A DNA stretch of 64,000 nt from Clostridia bacterium (GCA_018399635.1 JAGYOH010000003.1:62001-126000), one strand, 5' to 3'. Positions 42,772 through 52,006 are shown, counted from the stretch's first letter. Numbers and translations are program-made. Notes: generated by a model from the sequence alone, not told the origin.

Positions 42772-45007
42772 AGTCGGCCACCTCCAGCACATCCTCAATG
42801 GTGTATTTTCTGTTGCAGATGAAGATTTCCACCGGCTTGTCGGTTTCAACCCTGAGGCTTTCCCCCAGGGTGATTCTCAACCGGGCCCCCCGGTAAAGCA
42901 GGGAGAAGCCGAGGCTCTCCCAGACCCCGGGCTTGACGGGCCGCAGGTGGAGCCCGTCGGACTTGATTCTCAGTCCTCCGAAGCCGTAGACGATGCCCAT
43001 GTAGACGCCGCCGGAATTGGCGATGTGCAGACCGTCCCTGGTGTTGCCGTGGGTGTTTTTCAGATCAAGATAGAGACTTTCCTTGAAGTAGGCATAGGCC
43101 TTTTCGGGATCCCGGATCCTGGAGGCCATGATGCCGTGGACGCAGGCGGAGAGACTGGAATCGTGGGTGGTGAGGGCTTCATAGTAGCGGTAGGAGTTCT
43201 CGATGACCTCGTCAGTCTCGTTGTCCAGCAGAAAATGGGCCAGGATGGTGTCCGCCTGTTTGAGCACCTTGTGGCGGTAGATGATCATGGGATGGAAATT
43301 CAGGACCAGGGGGTACTTGTCTCTAGGGGTCCCTGCAAAATCCCAGGGCTTCTTGTAGATGAAGTGGTCGTCCTGGAGACTGATCTTGAGGGCGTCGCTG
43401 TAGGGGAGAAACATGCTCTCGCTCGCCCGCTGCATTTCCCTCAGTTCCCCATCGAAAACCCCCAGCCGGTGACTCAGGACCTCCCAGACATCCGGAGAGT
43501 TCCGGGTGATCAGCCGGGAAAAATGGTAGGTATGGTGAAGGTGGTACTGGGCCATGGCATTGGTGTAGTAGTTGTTGTTGACCAGGGCGGTGTATTCATC
43601 CGGCCCGGTGACGGTGTCGATCATGAACCGGTCCTCGGGATCGAAGTGACCGATGAGGATCCACAGCCTGGCGGTCTCAAGGAGGACCTCGAAGCCGTAG
43701 TCCATGATGAACTGCAGGTCTCCGGTGTAGAGGTAATACTGGATGAAGGTGTAGGCCACGTCGGCATTGATGTGGTACTGGGCGGCTCCCGCCGGAAAAT
43801 ATCCGGAGCATTCCTTGCCGATGATGGTGCGCCAGGGGATCTTGGCCCCCACGGGATGCCCCATGGCCCGGGCGTCCTCCTTGGCGTATTCCAGGGTTTC
43901 GTGGCGGAATTTCATCAGATTTTTGGCAATCCGGGGCCGGGTCAGGGTGAAAAAGGGGATCATGTAGATTTCCGTGTCCCAGAAATAGTGACCCTCGTAG
44001 CCCTCGCCGCTGAGTCCCTTGGCCGAGACGTTGCTGTAGACGTCCTTGCCCGCCGAGGCCAGGAGCTGGTAGGTGGCGTAGTTCACCGCCTCCTCCACCC
44101 CCGCCTCTCCCCGGACCTGGATTCTGGCGATGTCCCAGAAATCCTCGAGGTAGTCCCGCTGCGCCTGGTACCAGTGGTCGCTTCCCAGAGCCAGGGCCCG
44201 TCTCAGGATTTCCTCCGCGGTTTTTTCAAGATCCTGATGCCTCAGACTGTCGGTGAAGGCGACGTATTTTCTGAAGGCCAGGGTCTCCCCGGGACTCAGA
44301 CGGCTCTCATAGACCCCCCCGATGGACTGGCCCTCCATGACATAGTAGAAGTCGATGTCATGGGTGACGTGGACCGCCATTTTCAGCTTCGAGGCCTCCG
44401 TCACCGCCTGCATGCTCATGATATTGCCAGAAACCTTGGATTTCAGGGGATACAGCAGCTTGGCGTGCCTGGCCCCCACCCTGGGATCGTGGACATTGGT
44501 GTAGTTGACCACGTCCCCCTCGATGGTGGAGCGGATTTCGATTTCTCCGGCGAAGTCCACCGAGGTGACCCGGTAGTCGATGATGAAAAGCTCGAGGGTA
44601 TCGAAGGAGGCCATGCGCCTGATTTCGAACTTCAAATGATGGCCCCCGGGAGAGATCCAGTCCACCTTCCTCAGGGCGTAGCCGGCCTCCACGTCGAGGC
44701 GGCGTTCCAGGCTGATGAGTTCTCCCTCGAAGAGGCTGAAGACCTCCCCGTCGATGACGATCCTGATGGTCTGGGGGTCGAGGACATTGAGCATCTTCTG
44801 GGCCTCCTCCACGAAGCCGTGGGCGGTCTCCCCGTATTCCATGGTGACAGTCTCGTAGAAGCCGTTGATATAGGCCCCTCGGATGGAGGGGTAGTCCTGC
44901 GGGTAGCCCTCTTCGAAATTGGCCCGAAGCCCGATGTAGCCGTTGCCGGTGAAGAGCAGGCTTTCATCCTCCAGCAATTCCTGATTGTTGATTCGCCACT
45001 TGTTCAT
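42758..45007 (-). CDS. Glycoside hydrolase family 65 disaccharide phosphorylase
   Basis: A 749-residue GH65 enzyme. It starts with NNQELLEDESLLFTGNGYIGLRA (family N-terminal pattern), has the barrel segments FWDTEIYMIPFF and AGAAQYHINADVAY, and the catalytic acid Glu in VTGPDEYTALVNNNYYTN. The phosphate-binding loop region THDSSLSACVHG is present. GH65 phosphorylases act on maltose, trehalose, kojibiose or nigerose with inversion, giving beta-glucose-1-phosphate; the exact sugar cannot be told. pgmB directly downstream fits that product. An internal terminator lies just upstream. Confidence 0.93.
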   Translation of the reverse strand: MNKWRINNQELLEDESLLFTGNGYIGLRANFEEGYPQDYPSIRGAYINGFYETVTMEYGETAHGFVEEAQKMLNVLDPQTIRIVIDGEVFSLFEGELISLERRLDVEAGYALRKVDWISPGGHHLKFEIRRMASFDTLELFIIDYRVTSVDFAGEIEIRSTIEGDVVNYTNVHDPRVGARHAKLLYPLKSKVSGNIMSMQAVTEASKLKMAVHVTHDIDFYYVMEGQSIGGVYESRLSPGETLAFRKYVAFTDSLRHQDLEKTAEEILRRALALGSDHWYQAQRDYLEDFWDIARIQVRGEAGVEEAVNYATYQLLASAGKDVYSNVSAKGLSGEGYEGHYFWDTEIYMIPFFTLTRPRIAKNLMKFRHETLEYAKEDARAMGHPVGAKIPWRTIIGKECSGYFPAGAAQYHINADVAYTFIQYYLYTGDLQFIMDYGFEVLLETARLWILIGHFDPEDRFMIDTVTGPDEYTALVNNNYYTNAMAQYHLHHTYHFSRLITRNSPDVWEVLSHRLGVFDGELREMQRASESMFLPYSDALKISLQDDHFIYKKPWDFAGTPRDKYPLVLNFHPMIIYRHKVLKQADTILAHFLLDNETDEVIENSYRYYEALTTHDSSLSACVHGIMASRIRDPEKAYAYFKESLYLDLKNTHGNTRDGLHIANSGGVYMGIVYGFGGLRIKSDGLHLRPVKPGVWESLGFSLLYRGARLRITLGESLRVETDKPVEIFICNRKYTIEDVLEVADYENC

Positions 45008-45029
45008 TTGACCTCATCTCCATGAAAAA

Positions 45030-45058
45030 AAGGTTGCATAGCGGGTACACAACCTTTT
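45030..45058 (-). terminator. Intra-operon terminator or attenuator before the GH65 gene
   Basis: On the minus strand AAAGGTTG and CAACCTTT form an 8-bp stem followed by TTTTTC, between the second permease and GH65 genes, 22 bp before the GH65 start. It should lower expression of the enzymes relative to the transporter. Confidence 0.7.
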
Positions 45059-45066
45059 ATTAAAAA

Positions 45067-45927
45067 TTATTTGATGGAACCTGAAACCATGCCCTTGATG
45101 ATGTGTTTCTGCAGAAAGAGGAAGACGATGATGATGGGAGCCGCCGCCATGAGAACCGCCGTCATGATCAGATCCCATTTCTTCACGAAGCTGCCGGCAA
45201 AGGCCTGGATGGCCAGTGGAATGGTCTGGATGTCCTGGCCGATTCCCAGCACCAGGGAGGGCAGGAGAAAGTCGTTCCAGATCCAGATGGCATTGAGAAT
45301 GATGATGGTGACGAAAATCGGCTTCAGGATCGGCATGATGATGAGGAAGAAGGTCTGGGGCTTGGAACAGCCGTCGATGGTGGCCGCCTCCTCGATTTCC
45401 AGGGGAATGGACTTGATGAAGCCGTGGAACATGAAAATGGCCAGGGGGACGCCGAAGCCGATATAGGCGATGATCATGCCGTGGTAGGTTCTGAGCATGG
45501 GGATGCCCACGGTCTCCCGGATCACCCTGAAGAGGCTGACCAGGGGGAACATGACCACCTGGAAGGGAATGATGAGGCCGCTGATGAAGAGCAGGAAGAT
45601 GATGGTGGAGGTCCTGGTCTTGGTCCTGACCAGGACCCAGGCGGCCATGGCGGCGAAAACCGAGATGGTGGCCAGGGAACTCACGGTGATGATCACCGAA
45701 GAGAGCAGACTCGAGGCATAGCGGATACTGGGCCGCGACCAGATGTCCTTGATATTCACCATGATCTGGGACCATTTTTCGGGCATGCCGATGGGATCCG
45801 TGATGATCTCAAGAGAGGCCTTGGCCGAGTTGATGACCACGATGAAGAAGGGAAACATGGTGAGGAGGAAGAGAATCACGGTGACTGCCGTAATCAACCA
45901 GAGTGCTGTTTTTTTGGAAGTCATCAC
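45067..45927 (-). CDS. Sugar ABC transporter permease, MalG type
   Basis: A 286-residue permease with about six membrane helices. The EAA loop that contacts the ATPase is LEIEEAATIDGCSKPQTFFLIIMPILKP. N-terminal helix about residues 10-32. It is typical of CUT1 carbohydrate importers (MalG/AraQ-like). Its start overlaps the MalF-like gene by 4 bp. It ends at a terminator-like hairpin. Confidence 0.92.
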   Translation of the reverse strand: MMTSKKTALWLITAVTVILFLLTMFPFFIVVINSAKASLEIITDPIGMPEKWSQIMVNIKDIWSRPSIRYASSLLSSVIITVSSLATISVFAAMAAWVLVRTKTRTSTIIFLLFISGLIIPFQVVMFPLVSLFRVIRETVGIPMLRTYHGMIIAYIGFGVPLAIFMFHGFIKSIPLEIEEAATIDGCSKPQTFFLIIMPILKPIFVTIIILNAIWIWNDFLLPSLVLGIGQDIQTIPLAIQAFAGSFVKKWDLIMTAVLMAAAPIIIVFLFLQKHIIKGMVSGSIK

Positions 45928-46829
45928 ATTTCAATCTCCTTTCGCTTGTTGTAGTAGACCTGGGCGATGGAAACCACGGAAAGGACCAGGAAAAAGATGA
46001 TGGCCCGGGCCTGACCCTCGGCCATGCGGTTGTATTTGAAAGCCACATTGTAAATATGTACGGCTAAAAGCTCGGTGGAATTGACGACTGTGTCCTGGTA
46101 GATGGTGGAGGGACCCCCAGCCGTAAGGGCGACGATGATGTCGTACTGCTTGAAGGAATTCACCAGGGTCAGAAAGGAGGTGATGGTGAAGGCCTGGGCG
46201 ATCATGGGGACGGTGATAGTCATGAAACGCTGAAAGAAGTTGGCCCCGTCGATTTCGCTGGCTTCGATCAGTTCCTGGGGCACGTTGAGCAGTGCCGCCA
46301 CATAGATCATCATGATATAACCGGCATATTGCCAGGTGAATGCAAAAATAAGTCCGAACAAGGTCAGATCGGGATCCGCCAGGAGGAGGAGCTTTTCCAT
46401 GGCCTCGAAACCCAGAAATCCGCCGATGGCGGGTACCACGCTCTTGAAGATGAACTGCCAGATATAACCGAGGACCAGGCCCCCGATCAGGTTGGGCAGA
46501 AAGAAGCCTGCCCGGAAGAATCCTTTGAATTTCAGTTCACTGGTGACGAGAAAGGCTAAAAAGAGAGCCACGAAATTGATGGAAATCACACTCAGGAGGG
46601 TGAATAAAAAGGTTCTCATGAAGGAATACTTGAAGGCGACATTGTTGAACATGTCCTGATAATTTTTAAGACCAACCCAGTTGGCCTCGATTCCGGCGAT
46701 GGCATTCCAGTCCGTCATGGAATAGTACAGGCCCATAAAGAAGGGGATGATCACTACCAGCAGGAAGGAAAATAGAGCGGGGGCCAGAAACAGCCAGAAG
46801 AATACTTTATCCTTAAGATATCTATTCAT
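45924..46829 (-). CDS. Sugar ABC transporter permease, MalF type
   Basis: A 301-residue permease with about six helices. It opens with FFWLFLAPALFSFLLVVIIPF and LYYSMTDWN, and the EAA loop is VPQELIEASEIDGANFFQRF. This is the CUT1 MalF/UgpA-like partner of the downstream MalG-like permease. It follows the binding-protein gene after a terminator hairpin; AGGAGTGACT precedes its ATG. Confidence 0.92.
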   Translation of the reverse strand: MNRYLKDKVFFWLFLAPALFSFLLVVIIPFFMGLYYSMTDWNAIAGIEANWVGLKNYQDMFNNVAFKYSFMRTFLFTLLSVISINFVALFLAFLVTSELKFKGFFRAGFFLPNLIGGLVLGYIWQFIFKSVVPAIGGFLGFEAMEKLLLLADPDLTLFGLIFAFTWQYAGYIMMIYVAALLNVPQELIEASEIDGANFFQRFMTITVPMIAQAFTITSFLTLVNSFKQYDIIVALTAGGPSTIYQDTVVNSTELLAVHIYNVAFKYNRMAEGQARAIIFFLVLSVVSIAQVYYNKRKEIEM

Positions 46830-46860
46830 AAGTCACTCCTTCTCTTTTTGGATAGTATAA

Positions 46861-46890
46861 AAGGGTGTGGACAGTTCTGCCCACACCCTT
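46861..46890 (-). terminator. Intra-operon terminator after the sugar-binding protein gene
   Basis: AAGGGTGTGG and CCACACCCTT form a 10-bp stem followed by TTTTAT on the minus strand. Such hairpins commonly let the binding protein be made in excess of the permeases. Confidence 0.75.
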
Positions 46891-46900
46891 CATTATTGGG

Positions 46901-48205
46901 CTACTTCAGAGATTCGATTTGTCGTGCGAGCTGGTCGATGAATTCCGCCTTGCTGAGGTCTCCCTTGGCAAAGGATTCGTAGATGGGACCAAGAGTCCCC
47001 ATGCCGAAACCGTCAGGCATGTCGTTCTGCAACCAGGTGTAGGCCCCGGCTTCCTTGGCCATCCATACGGGAACGTTGGAAGAAAGCGGTGATGCCGGCA
47101 GCATGGTGACATTGGTGAAGGCCGGTACCATGTTGGCCTGGTTGACCATGTAGTCGTGGCCGGCTTCCGTCATGGCCATGTAGTTGAGGAAGTCCATGGC
47201 GGCTTCCTTGTTCTCGCTCTCGTTGTTGATCACGTAGAAGGAAGGGGCGCCGATGAAGATGGCATCATGCTCGCCGTAGACGGAGGCATGAGGGGCGAAG
47301 CCCATTTCAAAGCTTACGCCATTGTCCACCAGCCATGGGTCGATCCAGTTGCCTTGATGGATGAAGGCCGCCTGGCCCACGCCGAACTGACCTACCTGGG
47401 CATCGTAGTTGCCGGTGATGAGGACGGCTTCGTCAGCGTATTCAAACAAAAGTTCCACCCAGTCGGCGTACTCGGCCAGACGGTCCATGTCGGCCTCGCC
47501 GGCAAGCATTTTGTCAAGCACCGTGGTGTCACCGTATTCGAGACCTGCCGTCAGGTATCCGTTCCAGTTGTGCAGTCCGGTGACCCATCTCATGTCGGGA
47601 CCGGCGGCCATGGCCACAACGGATTTGAGTCCCAGTTCATCCTTCATCCCGTCGATTTTTTCAAAGGCGGTCCGATAGGCTTCCTGAGAAGTCAGGCTTG
47701 CAGGATCCACGCCGGCAGCTTCAAGAATTTCAGCATTGTAGGCCATGCCCCAGGCTTCTACAGCCACGGGGAATCCCCATACCTGGCCGTCGGCTTTGAA
47801 AGCCAGAGCCGTGTGGTCCATCCACTCTTGTCCCTCGAAGGGAGTGAGTTTGGACTGCCAGGTCTTGTAGCCGCCCATACCCTCGATGACGAAGATGTCG
47901 GGTTGACGGTCGGACTGGAATTCAGCCTTGAGATTCTCGGCATAGGGCGTGTCGCCGCCGGCGGTCTTGACCTGTACCTCGACGCCGGTTTCGGCTTCAT
48001 AGGCTGCCGCGAAGTTGGACATCACTTCACCGATTTCCACCTTGTTCTGGTAGATGACCACGGATTGCGGTTCGCCGGCTGGTTCTTCAGCCGCGGGTGC
48101 TTCGGCTGCGGGTTCCTCTGCTGCGGGTGCCTCGGCTGCGGGTGCGCTGCAGCCTGCAATCACAAGAACTGTCAACAGCATGAACACGATTAGAAATTTT
48201 TTCAT
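46901..48205 (-). CDS. Extracellular sugar-binding lipoprotein
   Basis: A 434-residue CUT1-type solute-binding protein. Signal MKKFLIVFMLLTVLVIAGC ends in a lipobox (Cys 19). A low-complexity linker of repeated Ala-Pro-Ala-Glu-Glu units follows (about residues 20-46), which would hold the domain off the membrane. Mature domain landmarks are VQVKTAGGDTPYAENLKAEFQSDRQPDIFVIEG and AAFIHQGNWIDPWL. The sugar is unknown; the GH65 and GH13 genes point to an alpha-glucoside such as trehalose, kojibiose or sucrose. It is the first gene, divergent from the AraC regulator. Confidence 0.92.
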   Translation of the reverse strand: MKKFLIVFMLLTVLVIAGCSAPAAEAPAAEEPAAEAPAAEEPAGEPQSVVIYQNKVEIGEVMSNFAAAYEAETGVEVQVKTAGGDTPYAENLKAEFQSDRQPDIFVIEGMGGYKTWQSKLTPFEGQEWMDHTALAFKADGQVWGFPVAVEAWGMAYNAEILEAAGVDPASLTSQEAYRTAFEKIDGMKDELGLKSVVAMAAGPDMRWVTGLHNWNGYLTAGLEYGDTTVLDKMLAGEADMDRLAEYADWVELLFEYADEAVLITGNYDAQVGQFGVGQAAFIHQGNWIDPWLVDNGVSFEMGFAPHASVYGEHDAIFIGAPSFYVINNESENKEAAMDFLNYMAMTEAGHDYMVNQANMVPAFTNVTMLPASPLSSNVPVWMAKEAGAYTWLQNDMPDGFGMGTLGPIYESFAKGDLSKAEFIDQLARQIESLK

Positions 48206-48400
48206 TTAGTTTCCCCCTTTATTTTCAATAGTGCATTTCTTTATTACCCTTCAACCAAAAAAATTAACCATAGAATTATTTTGAAATTAACCGAACCATA
48301 AAGAAAGCCACCATTTGTTAACAGTATATAAAAAACTCAGTATAAGTTCTTATATTTTTCTGGTATAATTTGTATAAAACCGATATTATTTGGAGGACCC
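48206..48400. promoter_or_regulatory. Divergent promoter region of the sugar operon and its regulator
   Basis: A 195-bp AT-rich gap. For the regulator, TATAAT near 48362 is followed by GGAGG and ATG 48401. For the binding protein, AAAGGGGG precedes ATG 48205. No clear CcpA-type site or long dyad was seen. Confidence 0.5.
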
Positions 48401-49126
48401 ATGAAAAAATCTCTGATCAAGGAACGCATCAAAAATCTGAATCACCATTACATACATCCCTCCTATCTGATGGAACGCAAACTGATCAGCGAACTGAAAA
48501 TGGGCCTCAGGGCCCAGGGACTCGAGACCCTCAGGGTCATCAATGAAAACGACCGGGCGATTCTTGCCAAGGATCCGAAACGGTCTCTTAAAAATTCCAT
48601 CATCGTCTCCTGCACCCTCTTCACCCGGGCCATCATCGAAGCCGGCGTGGACTCCGAGGACGCCTTCGCCCTGAGCGACCTCTTCATTCAGCACATCGAA
48701 GAAATCCAGCCCCAGGAGGAACTTGAAGCCTTTGAATATGAAATGTTCGAAGACTTCATCGAGGTGATCCTGACGGCCAAGATCCAGAACTACCCCAATC
48801 CCATCTCCAAGGTCATCCGCCACATCAACAACCACATCACCACGAAGCTTTCGGTTTCCGAACTGGCCAGGGTCGTGGACAAAACCCCGGACTACCTGAC
48901 CAGGATCTTCAAGAAGGAGGTGGGCATGACCGTCATCGACTACATCCACCAGCAGAAGATCGAGGTTGCCAAGTACTTCCTCGAACACACCCCCATGGCG
49001 GTGACGGAGATCTCCAACCTGCTGGAGTACAGCAACCCCGCTCATTTTTCCACCGTCTTCACCAAGATCGCCGGCACCTCCCCCATCAAATACCGGCGGG
49101 CGGCGGACCAGAAGCAGTCCTCCTGA
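48401..49126 (+). CDS. AraC-family transcriptional regulator
   Basis: A 241-residue protein. The N-terminal 140 residues show no recognised sensor fold. The C-terminal AraC domain (about 142-238) has both helix-turn-helix units: LSVSELARVVDKTPDYLTRIFKK and VTEISNLLEYSNPAHFSTVFTK, ending GTSPIKYRR. ATG has GGAGGACCC upstream. Divergent from the sugar-transport operon, it is the likely regulator of that operon. A sugar or sugar-phosphate effector is inferred. Confidence 0.88.
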   Translation: MKKSLIKERIKNLNHHYIHPSYLMERKLISELKMGLRAQGLETLRVINENDRAILAKDPKRSLKNSIIVSCTLFTRAIIEAGVDSEDAFALSDLFIQHIEEIQPQEELEAFEYEMFEDFIEVILTAKIQNYPNPISKVIRHINNHITTKLSVSELARVVDKTPDYLTRIFKKEVGMTVIDYIHQQKIEVAKYFLEHTPMAVTEISNLLEYSNPAHFSTVFTKIAGTSPIKYRRAADQKQSS

Positions 49127-49135
49127 ACCCCTTTC

Positions 49136-49164
49136 TTGAGAATTTTCGACAATGATGATAAAAT
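49136..49164 (+). promoter_or_regulatory. Promoter of proBA
   Basis: TTGAGA (49136-49141), a 17-bp spacer and TAAAAT (49159-49164), about 30 bp before the proB start codon, which is preceded by GAAGGAGGC. Confidence 0.6.
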
Positions 49165-49194
49165 CTCTGTATCACCGATTGAAGGAGGCCTCAC

Positions 49195-49995
49195 ATGCTG
49201 GCTCAAGCCCCTAGAGATTCCATAAAGAATGCAAAAAAAATCGTCGTCAAGGTAGGAACCAGTTCCCTGACCCACGCCTCAGGCAAGCTCAATCTCAATC
49301 AGATTGATTCCCTGGCCAGAGAAATCGCCGATATCCACCACAGCGGCATCGAGATCATTCTGGTGAGCTCCGGCGCCATCGCGGCGGGACTTGGCAAACT
49401 GGGTCTGAGAAAAAGCGACATCTCCCTTTCCGACAAGCAGGCCATGGCGGCCATCGGACAGAATATCCTCATGCACATGTACCGGAAAATGTTTTCTGAA
49501 TACGGCATTGAAATCGGACAGATTCTCCTCACCAAGGAGGACTTCGACTCCCCCGAGAGAAGCGCCCTGTGCAAGGGCACCCTCGACGCCCTCTTTCGCT
49601 ATGAAGTCCTTCCCATCATCAATGAGAACGACGCCGTGGCGGTGGCGGAAATCAAGGTGGGGGACAATGACACCCTCTCCGCCCTGGTCTGCAATATCAT
49701 CGGGGCGGACCTGCTCATCATCCTCTCCGACATCGACGGTCTCTACGAGGATGATCCGAAGGAGAACCCCCAGGCCCGGCTCATCCACCAGGTGACGACC
49801 CTCGACGAGGCCGTCAGGGCCCTGGCCAAGGACACGGACAATGACATGGCCACCGGGGGAATGGGCACCAAGATCTCCGCCATTGAAATCGCCATGAAGA
49901 CCCGTACCAAGACCGTCATTGCCAACGGCAGGGAGAAGCATATCCTCAGGGATATCCTCTCCGGAAAAATCGTCGGCACCTACTTTGATCTATAA
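49195..49995 (+). CDS. proB: Glutamate 5-kinase
   Basis: A 266-residue amino acid kinase making gamma-glutamyl phosphate, the first step to proline. Motifs: VVKVGTSSLTH, LVSSGAIAAGLGKLG, INENDAVAV, GDNDTLSALVC, LSDIDGLYEDDP and TGGMGTKISAI. It lacks the C-terminal PUA domain found in E. coli ProB, as in many Gram-positive enzymes. ATG follows GAAGGAGGCCTC. proA starts 17 bp after its stop. Confidence 0.96.
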   Translation: MLAQAPRDSIKNAKKIVVKVGTSSLTHASGKLNLNQIDSLAREIADIHHSGIEIILVSSGAIAAGLGKLGLRKSDISLSDKQAMAAIGQNILMHMYRKMFSEYGIEIGQILLTKEDFDSPERSALCKGTLDALFRYEVLPIINENDAVAVAEIKVGDNDTLSALVCNIIGADLLIILSDIDGLYEDDPKENPQARLIHQVTTLDEAVRALAKDTDNDMATGGMGTKISAIEIAMKTRTKTVIANGREKHILRDILSGKIVGTYFDL

Positions 49996-50011
49996 CAAGG
50001 AGGCTACCTAC

Positions 50012-51253
50012 ATGGATGTTACCACCATCTGCCAGCAGGCCAAAGCGGCTTCTTACAGCCTGCAGACCCTTACGACAGAAGAAAAAAACACGATTCTCCT
50101 CGCCTTCGGCGAGGCCTTGAAGGCCCGGATGGCTGAAATCCTCAAGGCCAACGAGAGAGATCTGGCGGAAGCCCGGAAGAACCAGATGAGGGATTCCCTG
50201 AAGGACCGCCTTGTCCTTGACGAGGAAAGAATCCTGGACATGGCCGACAGTCTCAAGGACCTGGTGGCCCTCAAGGATCCCGTGGGTCAGGTGGATGAAA
50301 CCTGGACCACGGCGGAGGGCCTGGTCATCAGCAAGGTCCGAGTCCCCATCGGAGTGCTGGGGATGATTTATGAAGCCCGTCCCAACGTCACCCTCGACGC
50401 CGGGGCCATCGCCCTCAAGACCGGCAACACCGTGGTCCTCAAGGGGGGCAAGGAGGCCATCCACACCAACATCGCCATCGTGGAAATTCTTCAGGACACC
50501 CTCAGAGCCCTGGGATACAACAAGGACTTCATCCAGCTCATCGAATCCACAGACCGGGCGGCCACCATGGCGTTCATGACCATGAAGGACTATGTGGACG
50601 TCCTGATTCCCAGGGGTTCGGAACGGCTCATCAAGTCCGTCATGGAGCATTCCAAAATTCCCGTGCTTGAGACCGGGGCCGGCAACTGCCATATTTTCGT
50701 GGACGAGGAGTCCCGGGACACCATGTCCATTCCCATCATCGACAACGCCAAGACCCAGCGGCCCTCGGTCTGCAATGCCCTGGAAAAAGTGCTGGTTCAT
50801 GAGGCCATCGCCGGGGACTTCATCCCCAGACTTCATGAAGCCCTCAAGGACCGGGTGACCTTCAAGGGCTGCCCCCGGACCCTTGAAATCCTCCCCGGCA
50901 TCGAAGCCCTCACCGAGGAGGAACTCTACAAGGAATTTCTGGATTACGTTCTCGGGGTCATCGTGGTCAAGGACTACCGGGCCGCCGTGGACCACATCAA
51001 CCGCTATTCCAGCTCCCATTCCGAATCCATCATCACCGACAACCTCGAACATGCCCGGTATTTCCTCGACCGGGTCATGTCCTCCACGGTCTACCACAAC
51101 GCCTCCACCCGCTTTACCGACGGGGGGATGTTCGGCTACGGGGCGGAGATCGGCATCTCCACCTCCAAGCTCCACGCCAGGGGTCCCATGGGCCTCAAGG
51201 AGATGACCACCATCAAGAACGTGGTCAGGGGCACGGGCCAGGTCAGAAAATAA
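50012..51253 (+). CDS. proA: Gamma-glutamyl phosphate reductase
   Basis: A 413-residue NADPH-dependent reductase that makes glutamate-5-semialdehyde. Motifs: VPIGVLGMIYEARPNVTLDAGAIALKTGN (family landmark), GGKEAIHTN, IPRGSERLI, VLETGAGNCHIFVD, the catalytic Cys in TQRPSVCNALE, and FTDGGMFGYGAEIGISTSKLHARGPMG. ATG 50012 has AAGGAGG at the right distance; a longer frame to 49919 lies inside proB. Ends with a strong terminator. Confidence 0.96.
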   Translation: MDVTTICQQAKAASYSLQTLTTEEKNTILLAFGEALKARMAEILKANERDLAEARKNQMRDSLKDRLVLDEERILDMADSLKDLVALKDPVGQVDETWTTAEGLVISKVRVPIGVLGMIYEARPNVTLDAGAIALKTGNTVVLKGGKEAIHTNIAIVEILQDTLRALGYNKDFIQLIESTDRAATMAFMTMKDYVDVLIPRGSERLIKSVMEHSKIPVLETGAGNCHIFVDEESRDTMSIPIIDNAKTQRPSVCNALEKVLVHEAIAGDFIPRLHEALKDRVTFKGCPRTLEILPGIEALTEEELYKEFLDYVLGVIVVKDYRAAVDHINRYSSSHSESIITDNLEHARYFLDRVMSSTVYHNASTRFTDGGMFGYGAEIGISTSKLHARGPMGLKEMTTIKNVVRGTGQVRK

Positions 51254-51265
51254 ACCCATGAAGCA

Positions 51266-51300
51266 GACTCCGACAGAACAACCGTCGGAGTCTTTTTTTT
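51266..51300 (+). terminator. Terminator of proBA
   Basis: GACTCCGAC (51266-51274) and GTCGGAGTC (51284-51292) form a perfect 9-bp stem followed by eight T. Confidence 0.88.
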
Positions 51301-51374
51301 AACCTGATTTTCATCTTGATTTAATCCAGGAATCATCTTCGTGCGCTATAAAAGAATCAGAAAGGAGATGAACC

Positions 51375-51968
51375 ATGGATATTTTCGGCCATCTGATCCT
51401 GGGCGGTCTGATCAAGACCGGGATTGAAAAAGCCTCCCGCACCCCCCTCGACACCCCGCGCTTTCTTCTGGGCAGCGTACTTCCGGACCTCCGCCCCGAC
51501 GTCACGTTCAATATCGTCAAGGGACGCACTGAAAAAGTCATGCACTACCGGGAGGCCTCCTTCGAACTGATTCTCAGTGAAATCAAAGCCGGTCAGCGTC
51601 TGAAAAACCCACAGGACCCCGCTCTCGACCTCGGCCGCTACACCCATTATTTTTCGGATTACTTTTGTCATCCCCACACCCGGGCCTTCAAGGGCAACCC
51701 CCTCACCCATCTCCTCTATGAACTCGGACTGACCCTGTATCTCATCCGAAACTACAGGTCGGTCAAGGAGGCCTTGCTGAAGGCAACTCCACCCCCCCTG
51801 GGCAGCATCGAAGCAATCAAGATCCACTTCGAACTGGAGCAGCTGGCCTATTTCAAGGAGCCCCCCTCCTACCGGCGGGATATCGCCTTCGCCCTCGGTT
51901 TCGGGCTGACCCTGGGCAATTCCCTGATCCACCAGAAAAAATCCGCAACCCTTCACCGGGCTGCTTGA
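51375..51968 (+). CDS. Zinc-dependent phospholipase C-like protein
   Basis: A 197-residue protein with the pattern of the small Zn-dependent phospholipase C/S1-P1 nuclease-like family found in Firmicutes: FLLGSVLPDLRPD with a metal-type Asp, MHYREASFE, and RYTHYFSDYFCHPHTRAF with clustered His/Asp. No signal peptide is visible, so it would be cytosolic. Enzymatic activity is not proven for this subgroup. GAAAGGAGATG precedes the ATG. It converges on the phn operon, sharing a terminator. Confidence 0.8.
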   Translation: MDIFGHLILGGLIKTGIEKASRTPLDTPRFLLGSVLPDLRPDVTFNIVKGRTEKVMHYREASFELILSEIKAGQRLKNPQDPALDLGRYTHYFSDYFCHPHTRAFKGNPLTHLLYELGLTLYLIRNYRSVKEALLKATPPPLGSIEAIKIHFELEQLAYFKEPPSYRRDIAFALGFGLTLGNSLIHQKKSATLHRAA

Positions 51969-51971
51969 AAA

Positions 51972-52006
51972 ACAACCCCCCTTTTGATTTTGAAAAGGGG
52001 GGTTGT
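51972..52006. terminator. Bidirectional terminator at the end of the phn operon
   Basis: ACAACCCCCCTTTT (51972-51985) and AAAAGGGGGGTTGT (51993-52006) form a perfect 14-bp stem. The PHP gene's stop (52009-52007) directly adjoins it. Confidence 0.85.

Noticed and set aside
48045-48160. Short tandem repeats coding Ala-Pro-Ala-Glu-Glu units as a CRISPR-like or satellite array
   Set aside because: They are in frame inside the binding-protein gene and make a normal lipoprotein linker; no spacers or regular non-coding array exist. No CRISPR array was seen anywhere.
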